Source: Parcubacteria group bacterium GW2011_GWA2_48_9 (GTDB lineage Bacteria; Patescibacteriota; Patescibacteriia; UBA10025). From it: 45,086 bases of DNA. The stretch spans positions 1 to 45,086 of the forward strand of contig LCPQ01000011.1 of the NCBI GenBank assembly GCA_001003705.1. Reading direction: 5' to 3'. The notes below the pieces were generated by a model that saw nothing but the letters and a program-made list of their open reading frames with translations, was not told where the DNA came from and ran no database searches. A program made the position numbers and the translations under genes. How positions within the stretch are numbered: the stretch's first letter is position 1; each line of letters opens with the position of its first letter. Positions 1 through 10,337 of this stretch are shown in pieces.

Positions 1-135
1 CGGCACATTATGAATACTGCACCGCTCTTTCGTCAGGAGTGCGGCGGCGAGAAGCTTGAGAGCAGCATTTTTTGCCCCGCTTACCACCACCTCCCCTTCC
101 AGAGAGGCACCACCTTGAATAAGAAAACGATCCAT
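1..135 (-). CDS. murA: UDP-N-acetylglucosamine 1-carboxyvinyltransferase (MurA), N-terminal fragment truncated by the window edge
   Basis: Reverse complement of 1-135 translates to [45 protein letters not shown], matching the MurA N-terminus including the SGAKNA lysine motif; not in the ORF track because it runs off the window. Confidence 0.9.
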   Translation of the reverse strand, partial: MDRFLIQGGASLEGEVVVSGAKNAALKLLAAALLTKERCSIHNVP

Positions 136-221
136 ATATTGGCTTCCTCTAGTATACGCATCTCATCATATCTGCGCAAGACGAACTGATAATTACCCAC
201 GTACATTACGATTGGCTATGG

Positions 222-227
222 TATACT
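222..227 (+). promoter_or_regulatory. Extended -10 promoter element (TGg TATACT) 7 nt before the start of the PEGA gene
   Basis: ctaTGgTATACTgacacatATG; predicted TSS falls at or next to the ATG. Confidence 0.5.
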
Positions 228-234
228 GACACAT

Positions 235-1548
235 ATGAATGCCCGCATTCGTCGATTATACCTTATCGCAACGGTTTTGGTCTTTCTCATTACCGCACCT
301 CTCCTTGTATCATATTCTCGCGGCTGGCGGTACGATATGGACCAGCACCGAATTATACAAACGGGTTCATTTACCGTTACTTCTATTCCCAACAGCGTTG
401 ATGTTCGCTTGAATGGCTCCCTTATTAACACAACTCCTATCAGGTCACAACGATTTACTCCCGGTACGTATGTATTGAGCCTGAGTAAAGATGGTTGGAT
501 AAGCCGTGAACAGACAATAACCATTCAAGCAGGCCAGGCTACGGTAGTCGAAGATGTTGTGCTAATAAAAGACGACCCGGAACCTGTTCGCATGCTAGAT
601 GGAAATATTGTAATGCTGGAAAGTTCTCCAGATTATTCACGTCGAATCGCTGTAGTTGAGACAAACGAAGGATTTGACTTATTTTTTAACGAGGACCCGC
701 TTGGGGACTTCAGGCTGATAAGATCGGTTCAGAATAGCCCTCGTGACATACGGTGGTCTTCGGATCAAACATCTGCGCTCGTCACGTTTGAAAAAGAAAA
801 CGGCCAATATCCAGAGTACCTGGTTGTTTCGGCGTCACGTGTCGAATTTATCCCTGAAATTTCCGGCGAAAAACCGCGTAATGTTTTCTGGGATACAACT
901 CGGGATTCAACTCTTTGGTTATGGGTTGATCACACCCTACGCGAGTTTGGAACTGAGACGGAATATGTAATTCCCGAAAAACTCACCCCGATTCTCATAA
1001 CACAAGACGTTGCTTATGCTATACGTACACAAGATGATGCACATACGCTTATTGCATACACCCTTTTGTCGGGAGATGAGCGTACAATAGACAGGGTGAA
1101 GGCATCTCCCATCATGACCGCGTCATTGGTGGGGCCTTATTTTACTTTTTCTGATCCTGAATCGCACGCTACTTCCTTCATGAAAAAAGTTGGTGGCCAG
1201 TATGTGATGATACGTGATAACGAGCGTGCAACACGTGTTTCCTGGTCATCAGATACTGAACAACTACTCCTGCTTGACGGATATTCTATCACCACACTGG
1301 ACGACAAGCACACAGACACCCTTGTCCGTTATTCTACGGGTATCCAATCAGCATCATGGCTGCCTAATACTTCCATTATTTTATTTCTTAACGAGGGAGA
1401 TGTGTATTCGCTCGATCTTTCACAGACCCCCTCGATAGTCGGCAAGCTCTATGATTCAGACGCCCACTTGTTCACAAACGACAAAAACGGCGATTATCTC
1501 TTTATAGCCGATACATCTGGGATATTGCGGCTCCGCTTGAGATCATAG
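235..1548 (+). CDS. PEGA-domain protein with N-terminal TM anchor and probable C-terminal beta-propeller-like region
   Basis: N-terminal hydrophobic segment; GSFTVTSIPNSVDVRLNGSLINTTPIRSQRFTPGTYVLSLSKDGW is a PEGA-type motif. Confidence 0.8.
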   Translation: MNARIRRLYLIATVLVFLITAPLLVSYSRGWRYDMDQHRIIQTGSFTVTSIPNSVDVRLNGSLINTTPIRSQRFTPGTYVLSLSKDGWISREQTITIQAGQATVVEDVVLIKDDPEPVRMLDGNIVMLESSPDYSRRIAVVETNEGFDLFFNEDPLGDFRLIRSVQNSPRDIRWSSDQTSALVTFEKENGQYPEYLVVSASRVEFIPEISGEKPRNVFWDTTRDSTLWLWVDHTLREFGTETEYVIPEKLTPILITQDVAYAIRTQDDAHTLIAYTLLSGDERTIDRVKASPIMTASLVGPYFTFSDPESHATSFMKKVGGQYVMIRDNERATRVSWSSDTEQLLLLDGYSITTLDDKHTDTLVRYSTGIQSASWLPNTSIILFLNEGDVYSLDLSQTPSIVGKLYDSDAHLFTNDKNGDYLFIADTSGILRLRLRS

Positions 1549-1557
1549 CCCGTTCTG

Positions 1558-2304
1558 CTAAGGTGCCATCGGACGTCGCTTTTTCTTTTCCCACTCGGCG
1601 GCAAGATTTTGAGCCTCGAGCAAAGAATCAAAGGATTCACCGCCGTCTCCCCACCACCCCCTGAGTATTTCATACGTCATAGAACCTTCACGGATATAGT
1701 GGTTGTTTACATCGGTAATTTCAAACTCGCCGCGGGCTGAAGGTTTTAAGGTCTTTATTACTTGAAAAATAGAGGGGTCGTACATATACGCGCCAACAAC
1801 CGCATAGTTCGTTTTTGGGTGCTCTGGCTTTTCTACTATGCTGACTATTTTTTTACCCTCAATCTCGGGCACACCGTATGACCGTGGATTCTTTACTTCC
1901 TTGATAAAAATTTTGGCACCGCGCTCTTGTTTCTTAAAATCTTCAGCTGCCTGTAAGATGTTATCCTCGAGAATGTTGTCCCCTAGCATGACGGCTATTT
2001 TCTCTCCATCTGCAAAATCTTCTGCCATTCCGAGTGCTTGAGCGATACCAGCGGCACCTTCCTGAAAGGTATAATGTATTTCTCTTAACCCAAACTCCCG
2101 TCCGTCCCCTAGCAACCTGACAAAATCTCCAGGATTGCTGCCACCCATAACAAGCAGAATATCTTGAATCCCTGCGTCTGCGAGAGTCTGAATAGGATAA
2201 AAGATCATTGGTTTGTTATACACAGGAAGAAGGTGTTTGTTCGTTACCCTCGTCAGTGGGCGAAGGCGCGTCGCATTACCGCCGGCAAGAATAATTCCTT
2301 TCAT
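1558..2304 (-). CDS. rmlA: Glucose-1-phosphate thymidylyltransferase (short RmlA-like nucleotidyltransferase)
   Basis: MKGIILAGGNATRLRPLTRVTNKHLLPVYNKPMIFYPIQTL; adjacent to rmlD/rmlB. Confidence 0.88.
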   Translation of the reverse strand: MKGIILAGGNATRLRPLTRVTNKHLLPVYNKPMIFYPIQTLADAGIQDILLVMGGSNPGDFVRLLGDGREFGLREIHYTFQEGAAGIAQALGMAEDFADGEKIAVMLGDNILEDNILQAAEDFKKQERGAKIFIKEVKNPRSYGVPEIEGKKIVSIVEKPEHPKTNYAVVGAYMYDPSIFQVIKTLKPSARGEFEITDVNNHYIREGSMTYEILRGWWGDGGESFDSLLEAQNLAAEWEKKKRRPMAP

Positions 2305-3149
2305 ATAAAACCTTGGGTGATTAAATAGTCTTTCAGCGCCTCTCTCCAGTCCCGAACTGGCGGGAGTTTTGTGTTGAGGAGAATTGAGTAGCTGGGCCGT
2401 TCAGCATCACGCGGAAACTTATCTGACGGCACCGGTTCAAGTGTACCACCCCAATCAATCAGGGCAAGCACCTGTTGCGCAAACTCGTACCACGTACAGC
2501 TTCCAGAATTTGTGACGTGATAGGTGCCGAACGGAATACCCCAATCCAGCATCTCCCGTACACGATACGCGAGATCGTGGGCATACGTCGGACTGCTCAC
2601 CTCTTCTTTCACCGCCTGCAGCACATGGTGCGATTCACTTAATCTGATCATCTTATCGACAAAACTCTCTTTCACGTCAGGTCCGGTTCCTTTGACGCCA
2701 AAGAGACGCGACAAACGAATGAGATAATGTGACGGGATACGTTTTTGCAATTCCTGCTCACCAAGAAACTTCGACTTCGCATACGCGGATTGCGGATCAG
2801 GTATGTCGTCTTCACTGTATCCTTCGCGTTTATCGCCGCGGAACACATAATCAGTGCTGAAGTGTACCATGGTGCCGCCGATTGCACTCACGGCGCGTGC
2901 GAGATGTCCGACACCGTATCCGTTCACAAGATTTGCGCGCGATCCACTCCTTTCTGCTCCATCCACGTCGTTATACGCGGCAGCATTGATGAGGAGTTCG
3001 GGGGTAACACTGGTCACTCGTCGAAAAACTTCTTCACCGTCCGTTATATCCAATTGATCACTACCCCAAACTATTGGCTGCTGATCTTCGAACACGCGCG
3101 CCAGTTCTCCTCCGAGCATACCCGTACCTCCGATTATAAGTATACTCAT
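2301..3149 (-). CDS. rmlD: dTDP-4-dehydrorhamnose reductase
   Basis: GGTGMLGGELARVF Rossmann motif, FSTDYVFRG, YAKSKFLGE; 4-nt overlap with rmlA. Confidence 0.9.
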   Translation of the reverse strand: MSILIIGGTGMLGGELARVFEDQQPIVWGSDQLDITDGEEVFRRVTSVTPELLINAAAYNDVDGAERSGSRANLVNGYGVGHLARAVSAIGGTMVHFSTDYVFRGDKREGYSEDDIPDPQSAYAKSKFLGEQELQKRIPSHYLIRLSRLFGVKGTGPDVKESFVDKMIRLSESHHVLQAVKEEVSSPTYAHDLAYRVREMLDWGIPFGTYHVTNSGSCTWYEFAQQVLALIDWGGTLEPVPSDKFPRDAERPSYSILLNTKLPPVRDWREALKDYLITQGFI

Positions 3150-3153
3150 AATA

Positions 3154-4152
3154 TTATCTCTCAGTGTACTGTTTGGAATAATACTCCTGGTATTTTGCGT
3201 CCTTTAATTTCTTCCACCACCATTCATTATCCCGATACCATGCGACTGTTTTTTTTACGCCCTCAGTAAAGCTGGTTTCCGGACTCCATCCGAGATCCTG
3301 CAGTCTGTCATTCGTAAGCGCGTAGCGAAAATCATGGCCAGGTCGGTCCTTCACATACTCAATCGAGTCCTTGTCCTTCCCTAATTCTCCGAGTATCTGC
3401 TTAGTAAGTTCGATATTACTTATTTCATCGCCAGTCGTAATATTATACACTTCCCCGGCAACACCTTTGTGTAAGATTACGTCAACTGCGCGACAGTGAT
3501 CTTCCGTATAAATCCACTGCCTTCTGTTGAGCCCTTTTCCGTAGAGAGGGACTTTCTTACCTTCAATAAGGTTGGTAACAAACAGGGGTATAACTTTTTC
3601 TGGATATTGATAGGGGCCGTAGAAATTGACGCTGTGCGTTACGATAACGGGTGTACTATATGTTTTAAGAAATGCCCTGCACATCAAGTCGCCGCCAGCC
3701 TTCGACGCAGAGTAAGGGCTGTTAGGCAAGAAGGGGCTCTCCTCCGCGAATACTCCTTTTTCTGTGCTTCCGAATACCTCATCAGTTGAGATCTGGACCA
3801 TGACGGGTATTTTGTACGTATTGACCGCCTCGAGAAGCGTCAGTGTCCCTATGACATCAGTCACCGCAAAATCCCGCGCCCACATGATTGAACGATCGAC
3901 ATGCGTTTCTGCCGCGTAATTGAGGATAGCGTCGACTCCCGGGACAACCTCGGAAACGATTTTCGGATCCGCAATATCACCTTTTACGAACGAATAGCGG
4001 GGATTATCCTCAATGTCTTTGAGGTTATCGAGATTACCAGCGTAGGTCAGTTTATCGAGATTAACTACTTCATACTCTTTGTACTTCGAAAGTATGAAGC
4101 GGATAAAGTTTGACCCCATGAATCCGGCGCCACCGGTGACGAGCAATCTCAT
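3154..4152 (-). CDS. rmlB: dTDP-glucose 4,6-dehydratase
   Basis: MRLLVTGGAGFMGSNFIRF, AETHVDRSI, STDEVFG, YSASKAGGD. Confidence 0.93.
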   Translation of the reverse strand: MRLLVTGGAGFMGSNFIRFILSKYKEYEVVNLDKLTYAGNLDNLKDIEDNPRYSFVKGDIADPKIVSEVVPGVDAILNYAAETHVDRSIMWARDFAVTDVIGTLTLLEAVNTYKIPVMVQISTDEVFGSTEKGVFAEESPFLPNSPYSASKAGGDLMCRAFLKTYSTPVIVTHSVNFYGPYQYPEKVIPLFVTNLIEGKKVPLYGKGLNRRQWIYTEDHCRAVDVILHKGVAGEVYNITTGDEISNIELTKQILGELGKDKDSIEYVKDRPGHDFRYALTNDRLQDLGWSPETSFTEGVKKTVAWYRDNEWWWKKLKDAKYQEYYSKQYTER

Positions 4153-4162
4153 AAATGTAGAA

Positions 4163-4238
4163 TATAAAATGAAAAGTGTAGAATCACAGATTAAAATTAA
4201 AAAATCTTATGCTTTGATTTATAGTTTTTCATTTTATA
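4163..4238. repeat. AT-rich element with 13-bp perfect inverted repeat ends
   Basis: TATAAAATGAAAA (4163-4175) and TTTTCATTTTATA (4226-4238) in the rmlB-ahcY gap. Confidence 0.6.
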
Positions 4239-4256
4239 CTTTTCACTTTTTATTCT

Positions 4257-5513
4257 CTAGGTCCCCGCCTCCCAGGATGATAAATACGTCAGCTGTTCAG
4301 ACGTGAGTTTGTCAATATGCATGCCCATGGCGTCAAGTTTCATTTTTGCTATCGTCTCGTCGATCTTTTCGGGGACGCCATATACTCGTTTCTCTAGATG
4401 GCGATGGTTGCGGGCGATGTATTCCGCACAGAGCGCCTGATTCGCGAAACTCATATCCATCACCGATGGAGGGTGGCCTTCAGCTGCTGCCAGGTTAATT
4501 AAACGGCCTTCAGCCAAAAGATTGATGTGTTTGCCTCCAGGCAGTGTGTATTCGATGACATACTCCCTCATCTGTCGTTGTTTTTTTGAAATGCGCTGCA
4601 ACGCCTTCGTGTCGATCTCGACATCGAAGTGCCCTGAATTGCATACAATCGCTCCACTTTTCATCTTTAAGAAGTGCTCCTTACGAATAACGTGGATATC
4701 ACCTGTCAACGTGACGAAGATATCACCCTCGCCGGCGACTCTCGACATTGGAGCGACTTCAAACCCGTCCATAACTGCTTCAATCGCTTTTAATGGATCA
4801 ATTTCGGTGATTACCACGCGTGCCCCCATACCTCTTGCTCGCATCGCCGCTCCCCTGCCGCACCACCCATACCCTGCGATGACTACAACTTTACCGGCGA
4901 GCAATACGTTTGTCGCACGGATGATTCCGTCTATCGTACTCTGCCCAGTTCCGTACCTGTTGTCGAAAAAATGTTTTGTCTTCGCGTCGTTCACCGCAAT
5001 CACCGGTATTTTTAGCACGCCGTGCTTTTCCATACTCTTTAGTCGTATAACCCCGGTCGTCGTCTCTTCAGTACTACCTAAAACTTTCTTGGTTTGGGAA
5101 GCACGACTTCTGTGAAGCGTCGAAACGAGATCAGCTCCGTCGTCCATTGTTATGTGAGGATTGAAATCCAGCGCTGTATTGATATGTCTAAAATAGGTTT
5201 GCCTGTTTTCACCTTTCTTTGCGTACACGGCGATCCTGTCGTGGACGACAAGTGAGGCCGCAACGTCATCCTGTGTTGATAATGGGTTAGAAGCGGTCAA
5301 AACAAGCTTCGCGCCCCCCGCTACAAGCGTTTTCATGAGATTGGCCGTTTCTGCGGTCACATGGAGGCATGCGGCTACGCGGAGCCCTTTGAGGGGTTTC
5401 TGACGCTTAAAACGGGCTTGTATGCGTCCTAGGACGTCCATCTGGCGGCCTGCCCACTCGATACGGGTCTTCCCCTTTGCTGCGAGCTTTTGGTTAGCAA
5501 TATCAAACTTCAT
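4257..5513 (-). CDS. ahcY: S-adenosyl-L-homocysteine hydrolase (adenosylhomocysteinase)
   Basis: [79 protein letters not shown]. Confidence 0.93.
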   Translation of the reverse strand: MKFDIANQKLAAKGKTRIEWAGRQMDVLGRIQARFKRQKPLKGLRVAACLHVTAETANLMKTLVAGGAKLVLTASNPLSTQDDVAASLVVHDRIAVYAKKGENRQTYFRHINTALDFNPHITMDDGADLVSTLHRSRASQTKKVLGSTEETTTGVIRLKSMEKHGVLKIPVIAVNDAKTKHFFDNRYGTGQSTIDGIIRATNVLLAGKVVVIAGYGWCGRGAAMRARGMGARVVITEIDPLKAIEAVMDGFEVAPMSRVAGEGDIFVTLTGDIHVIRKEHFLKMKSGAIVCNSGHFDVEIDTKALQRISKKQRQMREYVIEYTLPGGKHINLLAEGRLINLAAAEGHPPSVMDMSFANQALCAEYIARNHRHLEKRVYGVPEKIDETIAKMKLDAMGMHIDKLTSEQLTYLSSWEAGT

Positions 5514-6004
5514 ATAGTTTTAGGGTGCGACTGGTTACCCCAGTCAAATCCGATGTTTGGATCATCAAACGGGATCCGCTCCTCATCAGGGTGCTGAACA
5601 TTATATGGCTCAGTGGTGTAGTACACAAGCATGACTGGCTCCTCGCTGAGTACTCGGTACCCGTGAGCGACACCGACAGGAATGACAATAAGCTTATAAT
5701 CATCTTTTCCCGCCATTATCACTTGCGTCTCCCCCTTCGTTGGAGACTCATCCCGTAAATCAAAGAGAACTACCATCGCTTTCCCAGTCGCGACGAACCA
5801 TAGGTCATCCTGTCTTTTGTGCCAGTGAAACGCTTTAATTGTATCTTTGTAAGCAACCGTCATGGTAGACTGGCCAAATTTTTCAAGTAGGCCTTCATCG
5901 CTTCGTAAAACTTCCATAAGAAAGCCAGGTCTTTTGACTATCTCACCTGCTTCAACTTTATCAACATGTGCGACAAGCTGTTTTATTTGCAATCCGTCAA
6001 TCAT
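5510..6004 (-). CDS. rmlC: RmlC-like cupin (dTDP-4-dehydrorhamnose 3,5-epimerase-like)
   Basis: [64 protein letters not shown]; position in rml cluster. Confidence 0.72.
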   Translation of the reverse strand: MIDGLQIKQLVAHVDKVEAGEIVKRPGFLMEVLRSDEGLLEKFGQSTMTVAYKDTIKAFHWHKRQDDLWFVATGKAMVVLFDLRDESPTKGETQVIMAGKDDYKLIVIPVGVAHGYRVLSEEPVMLVYYTTEPYNVQHPDEERIPFDDPNIGFDWGNQSHPKTI

Positions 6005-6405
6005 TCTTGTTGAGTGCTAATAAAAAAGTAGGAAACAGACATGATTAAAACTCCAGAGAGTGCGGCAAGAAGAACAGATATGGTCCCAATTTCTTTTGTT
6101 TGCAAAAATATTATTAGTGCCGCAATTAAAGAAAAACTTGCGCTAATGAAATAATAACGAACTGTGTGTGGTATTTTCTCTTCCTGTTCACTAGATGATT
6201 CACCAGTAATTATAATGATAATCCCACTCAAGATCGCTATAGTCAGAAAGATGTTGAGATCAATGAAGTAGCTAACCAATCCTTCTTGTACTGTTTCAAA
6301 GAAATATAAAACGAAATAACTTATGAAAGAAACTTTAAAAAGCTCTTTAAAAAGGTTACCAGCTACTTTCGAAACATCACCTAGTTTCTGATTATTTAGG
6401 AACAT
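6001..6405 (-). CDS. Small multi-TM hypothetical membrane protein
   Basis: 134 aa, about four hydrophobic segments, 4-nt overlap with the rmlC-like gene. Confidence 0.6.
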   Translation of the reverse strand: MFLNNQKLGDVSKVAGNLFKELFKVSFISYFVLYFFETVQEGLVSYFIDLNIFLTIAILSGIIIIITGESSSEQEEKIPHTVRYYFISASFSLIAALIIFLQTKEIGTISVLLAALSGVLIMSVSYFFISTQQE

Positions 6406-6429
6406 TGTTTCTACTAATGATTACGTTTT

Positions 6430-8139
6430 TCATAGACCTTTCAATTTTTCACTAATCCTCCTAAATGTTAATGGTGTTTTTTCAAATGTTACTGTCACTT
6501 CTTTCACTTTCAATGTACGACGATTCTCTGGGAGTCCAAGTAAATTAAACATAAAGCTTACCGTGGTTAGTCCATTTTTGGAAAAGTACAATTGAGGGGC
6601 TTCAATACGTGCCTCTGCTACTAGCCATCCGTCTTCCTCTTGCGGTTGTGGGTATTCAGAAATAATAAAATCATAGTCGTTAACATTCTCGACCGCGTTA
6701 AGATTTGGGATATCATTATATGTAGGATCAAAAAATTGACTCTGAGAGAAACTAAAGAATCCATCACCGCTGATGTATACGTCATTTTTTGGAGAAGTCA
6801 CAGCGGTAAATCCACCGGCCGTCACTATACTTGAGGGAGTGTGAAGTTCACTAATTACAACAGTTTCTTGTCCTACTCGTAAAGTTTGTAAGCTATTTAC
6901 ATGTGAGGTCCTAGCAGTGATAGATTTACTATTCGTATAGAGCGTTGTCGTTGTAAACAACCTATCGCCGAGTACTGTCTTATATTCTGGACTTTCAGCT
7001 AAATATACATTTCCCTTGAAGACTACACGATTTTGGCCAGTCACAATTTTCTTAATAAAGATATCATCTGGCATATCAAGCACTATCTTATATATACCCG
7101 ATGAGAGAGTATCAAGTGAAAGATGATATTGACGGTCCGGATTGATCGTGCCTGCCGCATTTTGTTCGCCATCATCAAAAAGCCTATCATCGAATACTTG
7201 TTGGCCATCCTTTGAAAATAACGAAATATGAAATTCGTCAGGACCTTGATGTCTATTGATATCTTGTATGGTAAACGTGAAATCAAGAAGTTCATTCTGC
7301 TCGATATACGTATATAGTTCATGTTTTCCTCTTATACTTGTGCTGATGGTTGTGGCTTCAGAAGAAACTTTATAACCCGGTAAAGGTAATGCAGTTGTAA
7401 TATTCTTGTTAAAACTAATGACGCGGTTCTTGTCGGGAAGATTATCTAGGAATTCTTGAACGGAGGAAAATTGAATATTTGGCAATGAATTTAGATATTC
7501 TTTGTTAATTTCCTGAAGAAGCTCCTCGTACTTATTCTTGATATCACTAATACGATCCACGGCGGCACTCAGATCAAGATCGTTGGCTTTCTTGCGAATC
7601 TCATCTACCTGTGAGTCGTGCCATCTAAGTAACTCCAGTGTTTTTTCATAATAGGCGGTATCTTTCTGCCATAACACGTTAACGCCATCATGCATTTTTA
7701 TCCAATAATCAGGGAGGGTCTCTAGGGTGTCGTTGTAGTACGCCATCTTTTTATAGTAATACGCACCATCCGGCTGACGTACGCCAAGATCAATACTCGG
7801 CTGGCGATCGAGGTTTTGATATATTAATTTAACCGTCGCTCGCTCAAAGGGCCGTGGTACAGTTACATCGAAATATAAAGGAGTTGTTGTGATCAATTGG
7901 AAATACTCAGTATCTCCCTTGGTGTTGTTCGTCCCAATAAGACGGTCAGGTTCTTTCGCAGCAAAATTACTTACTTCCGGTGCGCCTTTTACTACATTAT
8001 ACGTAATTGTAAAAGTTCCACCGGGTACAAAATGGTAATTTATAAGACCTATAAAAACAATTGCCGGAATACTCCAGATAATCACTCTCATCGCATTATA
8101 TGCCCTTGTTAAAACTTGCTTACTCCGGCGTGAATCCAT
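6430..8139 (-). CDS. Hypothetical exported or membrane-anchored protein (single N-terminal TM)
   Basis: 569 aa; hydrophobic segment near the N-terminus (VIIWSIPAIVFIGLINYHFV), large polar remainder. Confidence 0.65.
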   Translation of the reverse strand: MDSRRSKQVLTRAYNAMRVIIWSIPAIVFIGLINYHFVPGGTFTITYNVVKGAPEVSNFAAKEPDRLIGTNNTKGDTEYFQLITTTPLYFDVTVPRPFERATVKLIYQNLDRQPSIDLGVRQPDGAYYYKKMAYYNDTLETLPDYWIKMHDGVNVLWQKDTAYYEKTLELLRWHDSQVDEIRKKANDLDLSAAVDRISDIKNKYEELLQEINKEYLNSLPNIQFSSVQEFLDNLPDKNRVISFNKNITTALPLPGYKVSSEATTISTSIRGKHELYTYIEQNELLDFTFTIQDINRHQGPDEFHISLFSKDGQQVFDDRLFDDGEQNAAGTINPDRQYHLSLDTLSSGIYKIVLDMPDDIFIKKIVTGQNRVVFKGNVYLAESPEYKTVLGDRLFTTTTLYTNSKSITARTSHVNSLQTLRVGQETVVISELHTPSSIVTAGGFTAVTSPKNDVYISGDGFFSFSQSQFFDPTYNDIPNLNAVENVNDYDFIISEYPQPQEEDGWLVAEARIEAPQLYFSKNGLTTVSFMFNLLGLPENRRTLKVKEVTVTFEKTPLTFRRISEKLKGL

Positions 8140-8180
8140 ATGTTAGGTAGTGTGAACTATAGCTTATTATAGTGCCAAGT

Positions 8181-9863
8181 TCAATCTAGAAGTACTTCTT
8201 CCAGTGTTTCACCCGCCATTGTTAAATTTGTTACATATGAAAGAGTGAACCCGGCCTGAATGAGATGCTCGCGAAGGTGTATTACGTCCGTATTTAGTGG
8301 GTTTGTATATACATAAATGCGTGTCGTCTTAAGCATTAATCGAAGAGTGGCAAGATCACCATCTGTTTTGAGAGGTAAATCGACAATCACCCTTCGTTCA
8401 GGGAAAATGACTTTATCGGCGTTCCCGGTAATTACTATTGAGTCTTCTTCTGTACTTGATAGAATACTTTCACGAATATGAATGTTATTTTGCGTGTTTT
8501 TCTTAGTAGCGGCGATGCCATAGAGCGGGTCAAGAAAAGTGAAATGCAGCGAGGTAACAATTATTACGAAGGATACCCCTATTTGGATTACATTTGAAAT
8601 CCATTTATTTCTTACTAGCCGCCCAAGCCGAAATAAACTGACAACGACAAAAGGAATCCCAAATATATAAACTGGTAACCAATACCGTATATATGATGAT
8701 CCAAGTATTATTACGGATTTATCAAAATACTCTGATATCTCGAAAGATCCATAAAACACCACTAATACCAAAGACACAGTCAGAAACAATAAAGTGTATA
8801 TAAGAACAGGCATAGATGTACTACGCCAGGGTCCACCTAACCACGTGGTGTATTTTTTTATGAATGCCAACACTATATCACGTAATATCCAGACTGCGCC
8901 GGTAATAGTGAAAAGCGCCCACCAACCAAATGCCAGTAATAGATAGTCATATGTTGCGTACTTCATCGTCGAAAAATTTATTCCAAAAGGCAAAATTGCC
9001 TTTCCAATGTTTTGTAATAAAGATGGGCCACTCGTAAGCATGCTCGAAGTTCCCTCGTGTTCAAATGAGTATGCGAATGATAGTGCTGAACCGTAGATAT
9101 GAGTGTTGGCAACTAAAATGGGGGTCATAACAGCAAAAAAACTAACAACCCAGAAAACAAGTTGAACAAGACTCAACCTTCTAAGGTTTGATAAAAAAAT
9201 TATTGCAAAAACCGCCAATACCCAAAAAATTTCTGATGTCCTTAATGCTAATGAAAGTCCCGTGCATACGCCTGATAGCGATAGAAACAATAATCTCTTT
9301 TTTAATGTCAATGGGTATAAAAACTGATGGACTAAAAAAAATAAGCCTACAATAAAAAAAGATACGAAGGGTACATTATGAAACATCCCCCGTGAGCTAT
9401 ATAAAAAAAATGGTGGTAGGATAAGCAAAAGAAGTGTCGATATGGTAGCTATGCGTTCTAAAAAAATATCTTTTATGAGAAAATAGAAAAAAACTGCACC
9501 AATTACTGCTAAAATAGGTGTAATTTTGAGTATACTGCCTATACCAAAAACTTTTGCTATACTGCCGTATAGAAGAGGCATGCCAAGAAAGCTTCCGGGA
9601 ATTAACTCACCACCCCTGACAGCCATACTGCGAGGATGTATGAGACCACCAGATATCTCATTTAGTGGATCGTGGAATCTAAGTTTACTCTCTGCGGCAA
9701 ATAGCTGAGAAAAATAGTAATTGGCCGTTTCGTCAGGTGAGGTAAATATAGGGTCGGATCCAGAATAGAGCCAAGAATATATTATTAAGAAAACTAGGCC
9801 AACCCCAATAATAAGGACCAGCGAGAGATGGTTCCGAAGCAAGTTAAGCAAACTACCTCGCAT
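8181..9863 (-). CDS. Polytopic GT-C type glycosyltransferase (PMT/ArnT-like, GT39-like)
   Basis: Multiple TM helices; SDPIFTSPDETANYYFSQLFA acidic first loop typical of GT-C enzymes. Confidence 0.65.
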   Translation of the reverse strand: MRGSLLNLLRNHLSLVLIIGVGLVFLIIYSWLYSGSDPIFTSPDETANYYFSQLFAAESKLRFHDPLNEISGGLIHPRSMAVRGGELIPGSFLGMPLLYGSIAKVFGIGSILKITPILAVIGAVFFYFLIKDIFLERIATISTLLLLILPPFFLYSSRGMFHNVPFVSFFIVGLFFLVHQFLYPLTLKKRLLFLSLSGVCTGLSLALRTSEIFWVLAVFAIIFLSNLRRLSLVQLVFWVVSFFAVMTPILVANTHIYGSALSFAYSFEHEGTSSMLTSGPSLLQNIGKAILPFGINFSTMKYATYDYLLLAFGWWALFTITGAVWILRDIVLAFIKKYTTWLGGPWRSTSMPVLIYTLLFLTVSLVLVVFYGSFEISEYFDKSVIILGSSYIRYWLPVYIFGIPFVVVSLFRLGRLVRNKWISNVIQIGVSFVIIVTSLHFTFLDPLYGIAATKKNTQNNIHIRESILSSTEEDSIVITGNADKVIFPERRVIVDLPLKTDGDLATLRLMLKTTRIYVYTNPLNTDVIHLREHLIQAGFTLSYVTNLTMAGETLEEVLLD

Positions 9864-9872
9864 ATATAAATA

Positions 9873-9901
9873 GTTATAGCATCATTAGCGACCCTTTTCA
9901 A
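9873..9901 (-). promoter_or_regulatory. Sigma-70-like promoter TTGAAA-N17-TATAAC for the 8181..9863 gene
   Basis: -35 at 9896-9901, -10 at 9873-9878, 17-nt spacer; ATG 9 nt downstream of the -10. Confidence 0.6.
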
Positions 9902-9936
9902 ACATTCAAATTTTTGATATACCAGTGGGTACCAAT

Positions 9937-10326
9937 ATGAAGAACGGCTTTGTCAAATACTTAGGTGCGAGCATTATCATAGTAGCTCTATTATCAATTG
10001 TCCTAAGTATATGGATGCCTATCCAACAATCTACGCGCATCATTGCCGGAGCCTCACTTGCACTTTTCATTCCAGGATTGACATGGAGCTACGTATTCTG
10101 GTACAAAAACGAAATCACTGGCTTGGAGAGATTTATTTTTTCCTTTTTTCTCTCCATCGCGTTAGTCCCTTTGGTAATCTATTTTCTCAATAAAGTCGGT
10201 GTAAGAATCAACACATTAAATTCCCTCTTAGAGATACTGGGACTGAGTATAGTGGGGATATGTATCTATTTACTTCGAACCCACATGCGCAGTAATACAG
10301 TTAGTAAGGAAAACGATCACATTTAA
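9937..10326 (+). CDS. Small membrane protein resembling DUF1616-type N-terminal region
   Basis: LALFIPGLTWSYVFWYKNEITGLERFIFSFFLSIALVPLVIYFLNKVG; start moved from GTG 9925 to ATG 9937 because a -10-like TATACC sits at 9918-9923. Confidence 0.5.
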   Translation: MKNGFVKYLGASIIIVALLSIVLSIWMPIQQSTRIIAGASLALFIPGLTWSYVFWYKNEITGLERFIFSFFLSIALVPLVIYFLNKVGVRINTLNSLLEILGLSIVGICIYLLRTHMRSNTVSKENDHI

Positions 10327-10337
10327 CTTCTCATAAT

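Noticed and set aside
2745-3269. 174-aa plus-strand ORF
   Set aside because: Antisense to rmlD/rmlB, which have clear family motifs.
4522-5115. 197-aa plus-strand ORF
   Set aside because: Antisense shadow of ahcY.
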